NCBI RefSeq assembly: GCF_002078875.1
Contig: NC_034412.1
Coordinates: 76,773,458-76,837,457, forward strand
Source of the DNA: Numida meleagris
Lineage: Eukaryota; Chordata; Aves; Galliformes; Numididae
Reading direction: 5' to 3'
Length of the DNA: 64,000 bases
The translations under genes and the position numbers were made by a program. The notes beneath the pieces are model-generated. The model ran no database searches. It was given only the letters and a program-made list of their open reading frames with translations, and was not told the DNA's origin. Below, piece by piece: positions 28,002 to 40,098 of the stretch. Position 1 is the stretch's first letter. Each line of letters starts with the position of its first letter.

Positions 28002-29429
28002 TTGTTTGGAAATGTGAAGTATTTTCACTGTAATAATTGGAAGGCTGTAAATAAGCATTTAGGTGAATATATAAAACTGCATTTACAAATACTGTTTATA
28101 TTTGTTTATGGCATTTTCCATTCAACTCAAGTTCCATTCACAAATTACTTCAATATCAACAGTTTAAAAACATTCAGGGTCCCTTGTACTTTCATAGTAA
28201 GCAGAGTGTTGTGAGCACCCTGGAATGTGTTACAGTGTTCTTTTGTCTTGACGTTTTTATTACATGTTGTTTCATGAACTTAATAGTCTTTACGCAAAAC
28301 TGAAGTAAAAGTCTTGCCTTCGATACATACCACCAACAGTTCTGTAACACTGCATTTGTCTTGATGGGCAAAAAAAACCACCCCTTGCTATCTGTTTTAA
28401 TTTTCTGAATAATGTCTAAATTAAATCTTTTGCATGTTGAAATTTTCTACAGTACGCTAAATTTGCAAAATTTGTGATGTACGGCAATTTGACTGGTTTA
28501 TCAACATAGATTTTTAATATACTTGCAGATTAATTAATCTGATTTAAAATAGTTTTACAGTAAATTGCAGAGGAGTGGATGACACACTTATCTGATGTTC
28601 TTCAAGGAACCTGTACAGAAAACAGATATGATTCTTTCCAGTAGTTAATGTGGCACCTGATATCGCAAATTGCTCTATGAAGACATCAGAGTTGATTTTC
28701 CATGTCAATTTATTTATAGCAACAGACCTCACTTTTTTATGTTCCCAAAATGCTAAGTGATAACTCATTCTCAATTACATTGCTCTGCCATATAAAAAAT
28801 CCACAGTATTATGTACATAAATATCTTGCTGAGTGCAATTTTTCTCTTTGATTTCTCAAAGAAATATTGTAGCACCTACCATCAAGCAAAAATGTAAGCT
28901 CTCAGTAAGTCACACAAATGTGAGTAATCTGAGTATGTGATAATTCTAAGAAAAGCACAGATGTGATAATTCTGAATAATGCACCTAAATGCTTCAGAGG
29001 AGCAGAATTTAAGACCCATTACTCCTGACTAGATTCAACAACACCCCACTACAGAATACTGACTTGCATCTGTAGGAATTATGAATGCCTTACTGAAAGA
29101 TTACATACATTCCTGAAAAGCTGAACCACTGGGGAGAGTTGAGGATTCATAAAGCAAAGAAACTGACTCGGTCTTAGAGCAATGTTGCAGCCTAAAGGAG
29201 CTGCTGACGTGCAGAAATGTACAAAATATGCAGGATTTAATATGTAATTTAACCTTTTTAGACAATACTGGAAAGGATAATATTAGGATAGTCATCTGAA
29301 CTGCAAGGAAGGAAACAACCAGCTGGATATAAATTTTACAGAAAAGAGATCTAGAACCTACTGTGAATTTTAAGCTAAAACCGAGTGAAGTGCTATGCTG
29401 TTGCAAAAATCAAATGTTACTGTAAGGGA

Positions 29430-29725
29430 TAACAAGACTGGGAAGTAATTCTTATGCTCTGTTCAGTATTAGGAAGGTCTTAACAGGTCCTAACAGAAGT
29501 ATTGTGCCCTATTTTAGTTAGGAGATTTAGTTTCTAGTGGTAAGGATAGCAAAGCATTACCTAGGGAGGTTAGAGACTCTCCAGTGGTGGAAGACTTTAA
29601 AAAGAGGTTAGATAAACCTGGATCAAAAATGTATATAGCTGGCCCTGCCCTGGAGCAGTGGATGAACTGCATGACTTTGCCTAGTATCTTTCCAGCCCTA
29701 ATTTGTATGAATGTTATGAATTTTA
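29430..29725 (+). mobile_element. old CR1 LINE 3' fragment
   Basis: Divergent CR1-type 3' text: acctagggaggttagagact, ggaagactttaaaaagaggt, tagataaacctggat, ctggccctgccctggagcag and ctttccagccctaatttgta. The decay suggests an older subfamily than the other copies. Confidence 0.75.
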
Positions 29726-30463
29726 GAATTATGTGAATAAAACATACAGTTCTGGTAGGATATTGTAATATAGCAGAAAATACAGAAAAATGGGAAACTT
29801 GATGTTGAAAAAGTCATGTTTTAGTAAGACATTTAAAAGAAGTTACTTTTCTAAAGAGAAGTTGAAAATTATCTTAATTATTGCATTGAAGATGAAAAGT
29901 ACTTGTAAAGAAAATGTTAGTTCTGAAACTATCCTTAGATAGGTAGAGAAATGCAACAACAACAACAAAAGAATCACTGATTAGAAGCTGGACAAGTTTA
30001 CACTGGAAATAATACCAAAGTGTTAACAAGATGTCAACCACTGAGGCAAACTAGCAAAAACCCACACCAGGTTTATAAGCAGATACCTTTCTGAAAGACG
30101 TGGTTTTGGGAAGTTTTACTTCAACAAAGATATGATGCATAAGTAAATCATACATTTTGGTATGCTGGATTTCAGATTTGATTATCTAATGGTATATTTT
30201 CACTTTAAGTGCTACCCAACCTATAAAACCCTTTTCCTTCTCTGAACTTCTCTGAACTGTTATTCCTTCTCTACTCCTTCTCGTGGCAAGTCCTACTCCT
30301 TCTCTGAACTGTTGCGTTTAAGTTTCAGTTTTCTAACAAGTCTCCTTTGACTACAGCAATACCAACCACTTTAAATGCTAGTTTTCTTCTAGGAATAGAA
30401 AAAAAAAAAACAAAAAAACTTAATCCACTTTGCCAGAAATATAGTACAGTCTGATAAGTTCTA

Positions 30464-30993
30464 CATAGGTTGCTCTGAAAGTAATGCCTTCTATTTATTT
30501 CCATGGAAACTACAACAGATACAAAGAGCACAATAACTATTTGAAAAAATATATGCTCGGCTACAGAACACTATTTTTCAACATAGTCACCAGCATTAGC
30601 AGTGCATTTGCACCTGCGATGCATGCTGAATTCACAAGAATGTTCACCATTGGAGGTGAGCCACTGTTTCACTGAAATGAACCACCCATCACCCCAATGT
30701 GCTTGTATCTACTGTTCGGTCTCTATAAATGCTCAGCAAGCACTGATGAATGTCAATGGGTGCCATTTTTTCTGCATGGAGGAATTCAGTTACACACCTT
30801 TGCTTCATGTGCACTTCCATGTCAGACACCAGTTTGTCAGACTCCTCCTCTGCTGCCATCTGTCACACAGCAACAAAATGTAACGGAATATTGGTGGAAA
30901 GGTTCAGCTCTACTGCCATACCACCACCACCTGCCTCTGACATTGTGGGCAAACATAATAAAATAGGAAGCATTACTTTTAGAGCAGCTCTGG
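30464..30993 (-). mobile_element. mariner (Galluhop/Mariner1_GG-like) deletion derivative, copy 1
   Basis: A 530-bp element with terminal inverted repeats (left ...gctctgaaagtaatgcc, right ...gcattacttttagagc) and a TA dinucleotide at each outer edge (30462-30463, 30994-30995), the mariner target duplication. On the minus strand, 30594-30571 reads A-G-D-Y-V-E-K-stop, matching the usual C-terminal end of mariner transposases. Full-length mariners are about 1.3 kb, so most of the transposase is missing and the copy is non-autonomous. It aligns along its whole length with the inverted copy at 37227. The short + strand frames inside it (88-93 residues) are not genes. Confidence 0.85.
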
Positions 30994-30995
30994 TA

Positions 30996-32939
30996 TATTT
31001 TGTAATGATGGACTAAGTCAATCGTAATTCACAGAAGATAAAAGAACTGTTTGCAGGTTATGGAACAAATCCTCCTATTTTGGCAAAAAAGGAAAAGAAA
31101 AAAGCCCATATACTTTCAAGGAAACGAAGGACTTCAACCTGCCTGGAACTTTCCAATATTTAACAGATTATATTTGGTCTTTCATTTTCTTTTGTCTCAG
31201 CATGGGACCCATTATAGGGAAGATGAAATTGGGCCCAGAGGGAAAAAATAAATATGTAAAATCCACTATAATTGGCATTGGTTTCACTGGCATTGCAAGT
31301 TTGTAGCTTTTTTTCAGGATCAGGTCCTTACATTTTATGTTCATCTTCCTGGCTATATCTCTGTAAGTCTAATTAGTCTGTAAGTTGGAAATGACAGCAG
31401 GGGAACTATTCTTTCTTAAAAAAAAAAAAAAAGAAAAGAAAAGAAAGAAAACAAGATTGCATCTGTTTTGTTTCTCAGACTAGCAGAGCTGTGTGCTTAA
31501 CAGGAATAAAAATAAATGATGAATTTCCTGCCTTCCTGCCTTCAGAAAAAAAAAAAAAAGTTGGTGTTCCAGTGAATCACAAATGAGATGTCTTCACTTG
31601 CCTTGAAGATACTAGAAATTTTTAGCAATAGAAATTCCAGTGGGATGGTATAGCTAATTCCCGTTATATTTTCAAGTGCTATTGTCATAATCTATATTCA
31701 TATGCAATTTTCTCATCTTTTGCATTTTAGGCATAGTCTGCATTTTGCTTTACCATTTGTCCGTATGGGCACAATTGAAGGCACATTCTCTCAAATCAGA
31801 TATTCAACTGTAGCGTACAGTAAGAAGAGAAATGATTTTTAAATGTAACTTTGTCACAAAAAGCTCATGAATATATTCATAAAGTCAATATTCCCATACA
31901 CTCTCTGACCTTCAAAAATTTTCTGAAGACTAGATTAAGAATTCAATGAACACTTACAGAAAGAATGTAATTGCCATTCCAGCCTTCCTAAGTAATACAA
32001 GAGAAGGAGAAACAATGGACAGGGGAGGAACAATCCTTATGAACTGAAAGAAGACACATACATACGTGCTACATTAACAGAAGATAGATGATTTGAATGT
32101 GTATGAAAGATAATGACACTTGCTTCTATTCCTGCAGAAAATAGATACCTAAAAAAAAAAAAAAAGGCTGGATCTCAAAGGAATAACAAGTAGATACTTC
32201 TTGCCTTTGCAGTTTTTGACAAATAAAGGTCAGTATCTGTCTATCCAAAGAAACCCATTACTAGCTTCACTGATTAATACTTTCAGGTGTAAACCCTAAA
32301 TAATGTGCACGGAGTAGGTCTTCCTTTACTACATCTTATTTTTGGTTTCAATGATATTTTCAGTTTCTATAGCTCTATAGAAAACTTTGCACCATAAATT
32401 CGCAATTGAGGATCCTCTACACTGGTATTCATTAAAAAGCATGTCAAACTGAAGCCTGATGAAATTCCGTACACGTATTTTACTCAGAAGACATCCTCCA
32501 TTAACGGGAAGCAATTGCTGCTTCCTGCTTCTAATTTAGAAGCAACGTAACCACTGTAAACCAATAATAAAATACTTTTTCTACTTTCTTCACACAAGAA
32601 GAGGATCACAAGACTACTCCTGATGCTTTAGAATATAAGATGTAATGTGATGTACTGACTCCAGGACTATTTATTTTACAATCTGTAGTAGCGTGTATAC
32701 TTGGCTTTTTCTATACATATGAGGAAACCACTTTCATGAATTCTAAGTGTTAACAAACACATAAATTCAATGTTTCATGTTCATTAATATTAAATATATT
32801 AATGGAAAGTTACATAAACTGCAGGAGGATATGCACAGCAGCCAAAACAGAGCCAGTAACATCTCCTTATTAAAAATGTGTTGAATATAATACTAGCTTG
32901 ATTTTAACCTGAATATAAGCCTTCTAAAACAGTGTAAGC
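30996..32939. other. gene-free stretch between mariner copy 1 and the CpG domain
   Basis: A-runs near 31.42, 31.55 and 32.15 kb. No gene recognised. Confidence 0.55.
31418..31451. repeat. A15 followed by (GAAAA)n
   Basis: A poly(A) run passes into GAAAA/GAAA units. Similar A-runs follow at about 31546-31559 and 32151-32165. Confidence 0.85.
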
Positions 32940-33190
32940 AGCGAGCGTTTGCAAGTGCTCAGAGACACCGCGGTGGCACAGCCAGCTGAGCACAAGCACG
33001 CCAGCAATGCGGCCACAGCAGCCGGGAGGCGTTCATGTAGCCCGGGCCTCCAGGCCAGAACAATGCGAGCCCTGGGGACTGCCAGCAGCGCTACAGGAAG
33101 AAGACTGGAGAGACAAAGGAGTCAAGCGGAACCGGGGCGGGGCAGGAGAGGGCCCAGAGCTTAAAACCTAAACTGGCTGGAGTGGAGAAG
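32940..33190 (+). promoter_or_regulatory. CpG-rich putative promoter with GC box
   Basis: GC content and CpG density rise sharply here against AT-rich surroundings. A GC box (GGGGCGGGG) lies at 33134-33142 and a TTAAAA sequence about 18 bases further on, with a GT-AG-type donor downstream. This is typical of a vertebrate CpG-island promoter. It is the nearest such island upstream of the zinc-finger exons on the same strand, so I infer it serves that gene. It could instead drive a non-coding RNA or act in both directions. Confidence 0.5.
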
Positions 33191-33337
33191 TGGCGTAGCA
33201 AGGCTGTTTGGGCTTGTTGCTTGGTCGTGTCTTAGCAGCCGCAGGGAGCACAGTCCCGCAGCACCGAGGCGCTGCGATCACAAGGTTGGTGTTCATGGTG
33301 CTGGTGCTTAACAGTGGATGAGAACTCACCACCAACA
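33190..33337 (+). other. putative non-coding first exon
   Basis: The CpG-rich sequence downstream of the GC box ends at a strong splice-donor hexamer GTAAGT (33338-33343, context AACA|GTAAGT). No long reading frame is present, so the stretch would be 5' UTR. The transcription start is only guessed from the GC box and TTAAAA positions. It would splice to the acceptor at 39899, giving a first intron of about 6.6 kb. This is inferred from signals only. Confidence 0.35.
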
Positions 33338-34324
33338 GTAAGTGCCATCGGAGTGGATGCATTCAGTAAGGTTTGACTTTAAGTCTAAAACTGACCTTTG
33401 TCAGTATCAACACTCCGATCTCATGAATTCTTTAACTGATATACGTGTGTGTAATTCGTTTGCAACAACATTTGATGTGTTAACACTAATATGTTCTCTT
33501 TGCCGCATGCAGCATAAGATATGGGGGTTCGTAACATTTTGAGGATGTGTGAATAGAACTCCAAGCGATGGTGTTACAGATCTTGCGATGTTTTTTGTAA
33601 ATGCTGCATTTGTTTATTTGAGTACAGTCTGTCAGTGGAAGTTGTATCTCTTTTCCTTTCCATTTATATTTTTTCTATCACAGTTAAGAGATCTCTGAGG
33701 AAAGTTCTTGTGTGCAGACTGCCATATGCAACAATCCTTAGGCCTCACCTTTGCCTACTGTAAAGAAAAACCTGCAACAGGGGGCACTGAATGTTCGGCT
33801 GCACTGAGTTTTGGGACAAAAACTCTTAAGAGAATTTTTCTAGCTTAAGTAGCCCTTGACTGTTTTACCTGCGGGGGGGAGGGATGTTTGTTATCAAGTC
33901 CTGAATTTGATTCTTTCTTACTGAGGTGAAATCTCTAATGAAGTGAGAAGGGAAAGCTTTGTCCAGGAAGCTGCTGAACAGAAAGGAGCCGGGACCTGAG
34001 TAGGTTGACTAGGCTTAGAAATGGATTTTGCGTTCTATCTGCAGACTCAGCTATCACCAGTCCTCATCAGACCCTCAAGTATTAAGTGCTTCATCCTATT
34101 TGGAGGAAGTAATCTCGGCCTTCAGATGAGCCTGCCTCATCGATTTTCCTGCTGGTTGGCAGAATGCTGCAGGCTGACGAGGAGCAGGCTGCGCATCCTG
34201 CCTGGGCAGAAGCGAGGAGCTCCTGCCCTCCTCTGTCCTGGGGAGCTGCGGTGCCTCTGTATGTGCTTCGGCAGCTGGGCTGGGACATCAAGATCAGCTT
34301 GACCCACATCTTAAATCAAGCTTG

Positions 34325-34353
34325 TTTTTTTTTTTTCCTTCCCCCCCCCCCCC
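34325..34353. repeat. polypyrimidine tract T12-CCTT-C13
   Basis: Twelve T, then CCTT, then thirteen C form an uninterrupted 29-base pyrimidine strand inside the GC-rich domain. Such tracts can form triplex DNA and are prone to length error in assembly. Confidence 0.9.
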
Positions 34354-34639
34354 ACTGTTTTAGATCTGCTTTCCCAAAGTGCACGGGGAGAGGGAGAGTT
34401 GGAGAGGTGATGCAGCAACATGCTGCAACGAGAGAAAATTCTTGAAATATCCTGGACTCAATTCGTGTTGGACTTATAATTAGCCCTCCGTATTCTTTTG
34501 AACTGCCTGTCATGGTCTTACATTTTCTGTCTGGGACACAGAACAGGTCCTTCTCAGAGAGAATCTCAGCAAAATTGAAAACGTGATGGAAGTGTTAAGC
34601 AGCTGAACAATTTGTAGAAGTATTCCTTGGTGTGGTAGC

Positions 34640-35780
34640 ATGCAGGGCTGCTTAGCGCTTCCTGCATTTCCCCTACAGCCACCCCATGGCGCTTAGTATC
34701 TGAGCTGCGTTCCCAGACGTAGAAACTCCGCTTCAGCTGGAACCTGGGGGGACACAGCAGCTCTCATTGGCACCGCGAACCCCTCCCGAGGCAGCAGGCC
34801 ATGGGCTCAGCTTCCCGCCAGACGGTGTAGTCACCAGCCTTGCTGTGTCAAAGCGTCAAACACAGGATGACCGTAAAGCAGCAGAGAATTACAGCTTAAG
34901 CAAGAATGTGATTTAATGAACGTGTTTATCTTGCACCGGGGTTGAACAAAGGCGGGAGCCGAGCAACTTGCTTAGCTTCCCAAAGCACCTAAAGCCCGGG
35001 GGCTGTAGCGACTGAATGGCGCATGGGGTGGCGGCCTCAGTCTGATGTTCTAGTGAAGATGTCGTTTCAGTAAAGCCGGGAGAGCAACGTCATCTGTGAA
35101 TTGAATATTGCTCCCCACCCCCCCCGTAATTAACAGCACAGCAGGCCCTGTTAAGTTGCCTTTTGGCACGCATGACTCAGTCCCACTTGGTCAAGAGCAT
35201 AAATCTGGCATTCTGCCAGTGCTTTGTTGACAGGAGATAACTCCACTGGCCTGGGTGGAGCTGATTCATCTTTCTGTCCCCATTAGCAGGGATACCTCTT
35301 TCGATAAGATACTGTGCCTCCTACTTGGCGAATAGTACCCAGAGAATTGTTAGTTACTGCCTAGTCTTGAGATATTAGCGCTAACGCAGCTAGTGCATTT
35401 ATCAGCGGCAATTCCGGATCTGTCTGTCGCCTCACTGAGCCACCTTTGACTCAGTGGGAGGGTTGCCTCAACTAGCTACTCATCAGACCCACACCCTTAA
35501 TACTACAGAAGCCGCCATGGGCGCTCAGGAGTAGCCCTCCTTCCCCTCGTTTGGCTGGATTGCTTCTGCCTGGGCGCCCTCACCTGGCGGCCCCAGCTCT
35601 TAACACGTGGAGAAGAGGCTCAGAGCTGACTCTTCAGTAGCACTGTACTTCGGTTGTGGAGCTGGGAAACCCGTATATATCACATGGGAAGGGGGGTTGA
35701 GCCCAGGCTGTGGTCCCGTGCTCCCTCACTGGACCACATTCCTGTGCACCTCATCTTGACCTCCCCTTCCCGGACAGCAG
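34640..35780. promoter_or_regulatory. second GC/CpG-rich block, possible regulatory region
   Basis: CpG dinucleotides are frequent at about 34640-35060 and again at about 35400-35700, in contrast to the flanks. Two AP-1-type TGACTCA sites occur (35173-35179 and 35447-35453), and a TATATAT lies at 35674-35680. No convincing coding frame or clear exon is visible. It may be an enhancer, an alternative promoter or part of one extended CpG domain with 33 kb. Function is inferred from composition only. Confidence 0.3.
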
Positions 35781-37226
35781 CCAGAGTCCGGGCTCTCATG
35801 TATCTACATAATAGATTGCATTGATTTCTGCTTATTTTAAAAGACCATATTTTTAATGCTATGGTACTTAAAATTTACTGTAAGTCAAACTATTACAAGG
35901 ACGTATTGTATATGTAAGTTATACCATCTAGAGAAAGAGAATAAAAGTACGGTAAAATCAGATGGAAAGCCCCTCCTTACCGAGGTCAGAATTATTTTGA
36001 AACTTGCAAACTCTTCTGTTAACGTTCTGCCAGTGCATCTCTGCATTCTTCTTACACTACAGAACTTGAATACACTGATCTTAAGTTAGCTCTTGGAGTA
36101 GTTTACTAAGCGTGTCTTCCTTTTACAGACTGAGACAGCGTAGCACTGTGTTTCTAAATACAGCTTGCAGTTGGTAATACAGGAGTCCATAGTTAGTGCA
36201 GGTGACAGCATTTACTGTCTGACGCTTTTTATATGTCTTTTGTAGTTGAGCTTTAAGAACTACCACACTGGCTGAGACCGAAGATCCACCATTTCACTTT
36301 CTATGACAGTTTGGTATGAGTAGGTTTCTAGCTGCCACAGATGGAAAAGCACTTTTTGCAAACATAAATTCTAAATAACAGTGAGGGGAAAATACTTATT
36401 TAAAATGTTATTATTCTTATAATTTATGTTTATTATGACATATGTAAACACTATTATACCTCTAAGGAAGAGCTGTCCCAACAGTGTAAACTTGGATTTT
36501 CATTAGTGAGATAATAAAATGTGTTACATTTTTATTTTGCTTATGTATTGTCCTTTTCTATCAGTATATGCTTAGACAGAAGCTTTAAAATGGAATCTGA
36601 AATAATCGGGTAAATTTTAATTTTATAAAGTAAAAATATATTTCTGGAATTCCATGGAGAATTGCTTTTAGAAATGCTCTAAATATTGAATGAGTCTTAA
36701 AGACTATACGTTATGCAGCTTTTTACATGAAAATTCATGCAGTGTATCTTTTAAACAGTACTTTGTAAAGTGCAGAAATGTTAATTGTCACATACTTTAT
36801 GTTTGGATTACATCCAAAGGAGTCAGAAATTCTAGATAACCAATATTTATTGGAATCTTATGATCTCTGTTTCGGAGCCTTGTATGGAAGAGTTCTAGTT
36901 TGTTTCAGACTTTCTTAATCTTGTGGAAAGTCAGAGTAAGGTCTCATGTAATTTTTTTTTTTGAGGGGTCCGTTCAGGTGACATTTCTTAGTATATGTAT
37001 GTTTTCTTGCCCTGCCTATTCCATCCATATTTTTTTCACGCTGCTGCTGACTCTAAGTTGCAAAAGTAGATTTGATTAGCTTTCCCCAGATATAAAATAC
37101 TAAGGCTCAGCAGTTTTTGCACAAATTTGATGTGGGGGTGAAAAGACTGCCTACAAGACACAGACAATTGTGTTAGAACTAGATGCCATTACTGGAATGT
37201 CAGTTACTTTATGATTTAATATAATA

Positions 37227-37790
37227 TAAGGGCTGCTCCAAAAGTAATGTCTCTTATTATGTTGGCCCACAGCATCAGAGGTGGATGTTGGTAGTGTATG
37301 GCAGTAGAGGTTGAACCTTCCCAAGAGTATTCTGTTATATATTGTTCCTGAGTGATAGATGGCAGCGGAAGGGCAATCTGCCAAAATGGTGTCTGACATG
37401 GAAGTGCATATGAGGCAAATGTGTAATTGAATTTCAAGATGCGGAAAAAATGACAGCCATTGATGTTCATTGACTCTTGCTTAATGTTTACGGAGACCAG
37501 GCAGTGGATATGAGCACTGTGAGGTGATGGGTGGTGCATCTTAATAATGACGCTGTCGTAGCAACTGTGAAACAACAGTAGGTCACCTCCACTGGTGAAG
37601 ATTTTTACAAACTTGGCATTTAGGCTCCTGTATGTCGCTAGCAAGAATGCATAGCTAATGATGGTGACTATGTTAACAATAGTGTTTTGTAGCTGAGAAT
37701 TTGCTTTATCAAATAGAGTTATTGTGCTCTTTATATCTTTGTACCTTCTATGGAAATAAATTGGAGGCATTACTTTTGAAGCAATGTACC
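37227..37790 (+). mobile_element. mariner (Galluhop/Mariner1_GG-like) deletion derivative, copy 2
   Basis: A 564-bp element with ends agggctgctccaaaagtaat and attacttttgaagcaatgta, flanked by TA (37225-37226, 37791-37792). The transposase remnant is on the + strand: from 37660 the text reads D-G-D-Y-V and then decays, with the terminal stop lost to a one-base deletion. It is homologous throughout to copy 1 but in the opposite orientation. The 208-residue minus-strand frame covering it is antisense to the old transposase and has no support as a gene. Confidence 0.85.
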
Positions 37791-38484
37791 TATAGTGAGG
37801 AACAGACAGGTTTAGCTCTGAAATTTGGGAAGAGACTGGCATAAACTGTAAATCTTGTGGATCAGTAAGACAAAGTCATTAATTTATGAGAAAAGTAGGA
37901 TCCATGTCAGTGGAGTAGTTAGTCGTTCTTTGCTGGCATGGCAAAATGTCAAGATACTTGGTACCAGCAGGTTCTTCTGCTCTCCTTTTTTCTCAGTCTA
38001 GGAAAGTTTTTAGCTGCCACAGCTTAAGCTGTGAAGATTATTTGGCTGACTTTGAATGGGTGTAAAACCTGCTAGTCATCTAGAATAATCTGCTTTTCAC
38101 CAGAAATGGCTGAGAGTTATGTAGTAACCTGAACACTGGGGAGATAATGGCAGAGTCAAAATAGCTGTCCTGCAAGAGGTAAGTATCAGCATGGAGAAGC
38201 AGTGCTAGCTGTTCAGAAAATAATGCTGCTTGGAGGCTGAGGGTACCTTTGAGCCTTGTGGACAATTGAAATTATAAGTTGAAGTCAGAGACTTAGAAAA
38301 GGCATCTGTTCTGACTTAACATTTCCATCTAGGACCGGCTGGGGGCCAGAAATGAGAGGGAGTACTTATTCTGAGACCAGGAAGGAAACTGTGGAACTGT
38401 TATGTCTTTGTGACTCCACCTGCCTATGATAGTAATTTGTATATAGTAGGCCTTTAAAGTTTTTGCCATCTTAGCTTTCCACAA

Positions 38485-38995
38485 TGTCATGGTTTTGTGA
38501 TTTTCGGTTATTGGTATTCCACATCATAACATCATGTAGTGTATGTGCCTGGTTCTCAGAAGAGAAGGGCTACTATATTCCCCAGGGTACTTTGCTCCTC
38601 TGTTACCATTTCCGGCCAGAGGGAAAAGATAAAAACTTGCAGATCACTAGACCTCGTCCTTTCTCTTTCCTCCCATCTCTCGTCCTGGTAGCACCTCACT
38701 CCCCAGCCGTCTTGTCATCGGTAGTAGAGTAAGGCCTACCTTGATTTTGGGACATTCTTTCTCTCTCTGTTGGATTTATCAGCTTAAATTGTAATTATAT
38801 TGTATTATAGTGTGTTGTTTTGCATTCCGATATCTTACTTAGTAAATTAGTTTGTTTCTCCTCAGATTGTTGCCGCTGTTCTTTGCTCTCAGGCCCATTT
38901 CCCTACCCTTTTTTCCCTTTCCCGGGGCGTGGGTCCGTGGGTCCCCCATCCCGTTCATCACGGAACCGGGCTGAACGCCTGTAAACCGTTGACAC
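38485..38995 (+). mobile_element. endogenous retrovirus LTR (solo or truncated), copy 1
   Basis: Starts with TGTCATGGTTTTGTGA and is homologous to the LTR at 46757 over nearly all its length. It lacks about 60 bases after the first 60 (missing the ctgggagttaaa block), and homology stops near 38995, before the 3' end seen in the other copy. A TATA-like gataaaa lies near 38628. No retroviral coding sequence adjoins it. No clear target-site duplication could be matched, which fits a lost 3' end. It lies in sense orientation about 0.9 kb upstream of the first zinc-finger coding exon. Confidence 0.75.
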
Positions 38996-39941
38996 GTGAA
39001 GTACAATCATCTGCATTTTTCATATGGACACCTTAGAGCTTTAGGGTCTGAAAACTCAAGGAGCCGTGGAAGTATCAGGATCCCATGTTATGCAAAATAA
39101 AGTAGGTCAACTTAGTACCTGCAAGAGGACCTCTTTCATGCTAGATGGGAACTTGGAGGTTCTGAGCATGCTGTGAATTATGCTGAAATGTAGAACAAGT
39201 CCCATGCAAAAATGGAAAGGCTTGAGGTTCTGGCATGAAGTCACAAAGTAGGAAAGTAGGTAATTAAAATCTACCAGGTGCACTTTGAAAATTTAAACAT
39301 AATGTGACTTATTCTACTTCTTCCACTGATAAAACAAAAGTTGAAAAAACAGAAATGAAACTTTTTTTTCCCGAGATATATAACTAACCCATTATCTGTA
39401 GATTTATTTCTGTCATATACTATTTGTGAATATTCATGCATTTAATTCAATTCTAAAAGTAAAAGGATTGTTTTCTCCTTTATACAAGCAGAAATTAAAG
39501 GCACAAAAAGACAGTGGACATTTTAAAAAGTAACTTTCATTGGAACTTTGAAGTATTTGGAAATAAAATCTCAGTATGATTCACCCAAGAGTGCATGTGG
39601 ATGAAGGTGACAGAGAAGGGAAGGACTGACTGAGAAGCCTTTACATAGACTGAGTCTATTTAGCATTGCTCACAGTAGATGTAGGAGCTAGCATCAAAAT
39701 CTTAAAACTGAATTCAAATTTGATTCAGTAGACTGAGAAAAGACATATATTCTAGCGTTGATTCAGTTGAAGAAATGCTATGTAGGATCAAGCAGTGTGT
39801 ATTCCTTGTGCTGGAATGAAACGATGTTCTGCCTGTTCTGACTCTTCCTTCTGATCTGAAGGTCTTGCCTCTACAGTGATGTGTTTGATTTATTTCCAGG
39901 TTACGGAGCATTCCAAGGTTGAAGAGTGACTTCTGTGAAAG

Positions 39942-40098
39942 ATGGTAGATGCTGTGAAATTATGCGAGTCTTCTAACTCTCAGCTTAACTGGCCACAGCC
40001 TGAAGAACACTCCCAGAAAGAGGAAGGAGAAGGGAAAGAATCAAAAATCAAATACTATCTGCTAACAGTTGTTACAGAAGACCGCCTTAAGGAGCTAG
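39942..40098 (+). CDS. C2H2 zinc-finger gene, first coding exon
   Basis: This exon encodes the first 52 residues, plus one base of codon 53, of the zinc-finger protein completed by the exon at 41159. A polypyrimidine tract and AG (39898-39899) form the acceptor, so the exon starts at 39900 and carries 42 bases of 5' UTR. The ATG at 39942 has a strong context (A at -3, G at +4). In-frame TGA codons lie upstream at 39927 and 39936 in the same exon, which fixes this start. The donor is CTAG|GTAGTAAG, with GT at 40099. The peptide is hydrophilic, with an acidic/lysine-rich stretch at residues 21-36 and a short hydrophobic patch (YYLLTVV) at about residues 38-44. I recognise no KRAB, SCAN or BTB domain. 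The phase-1 end joins the next exon in frame, which is the main evidence that this is a real exon. No transcript data were available. Confidence 0.6.

Larger units (their letters stand above)
26943..29429. other. gene-free AT-rich stretch
   Basis: Holds the AGGA and ATC microsatellites only. No exon or transposon recognised. Confidence 0.55.

Noticed and set aside
30602..31016. Three overlapping 88-93-residue + frames
   Set aside because: They lie in mariner copy 1, opposite to the transposase strand, and overlap each other.
37216..37842. 208-residue minus-strand open frame, the second longest in the window
   Set aside because: It lies almost entirely inside mariner copy 2 and is antisense to the transposase remnant. 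Its length is a by-product of that sequence, not a gene.
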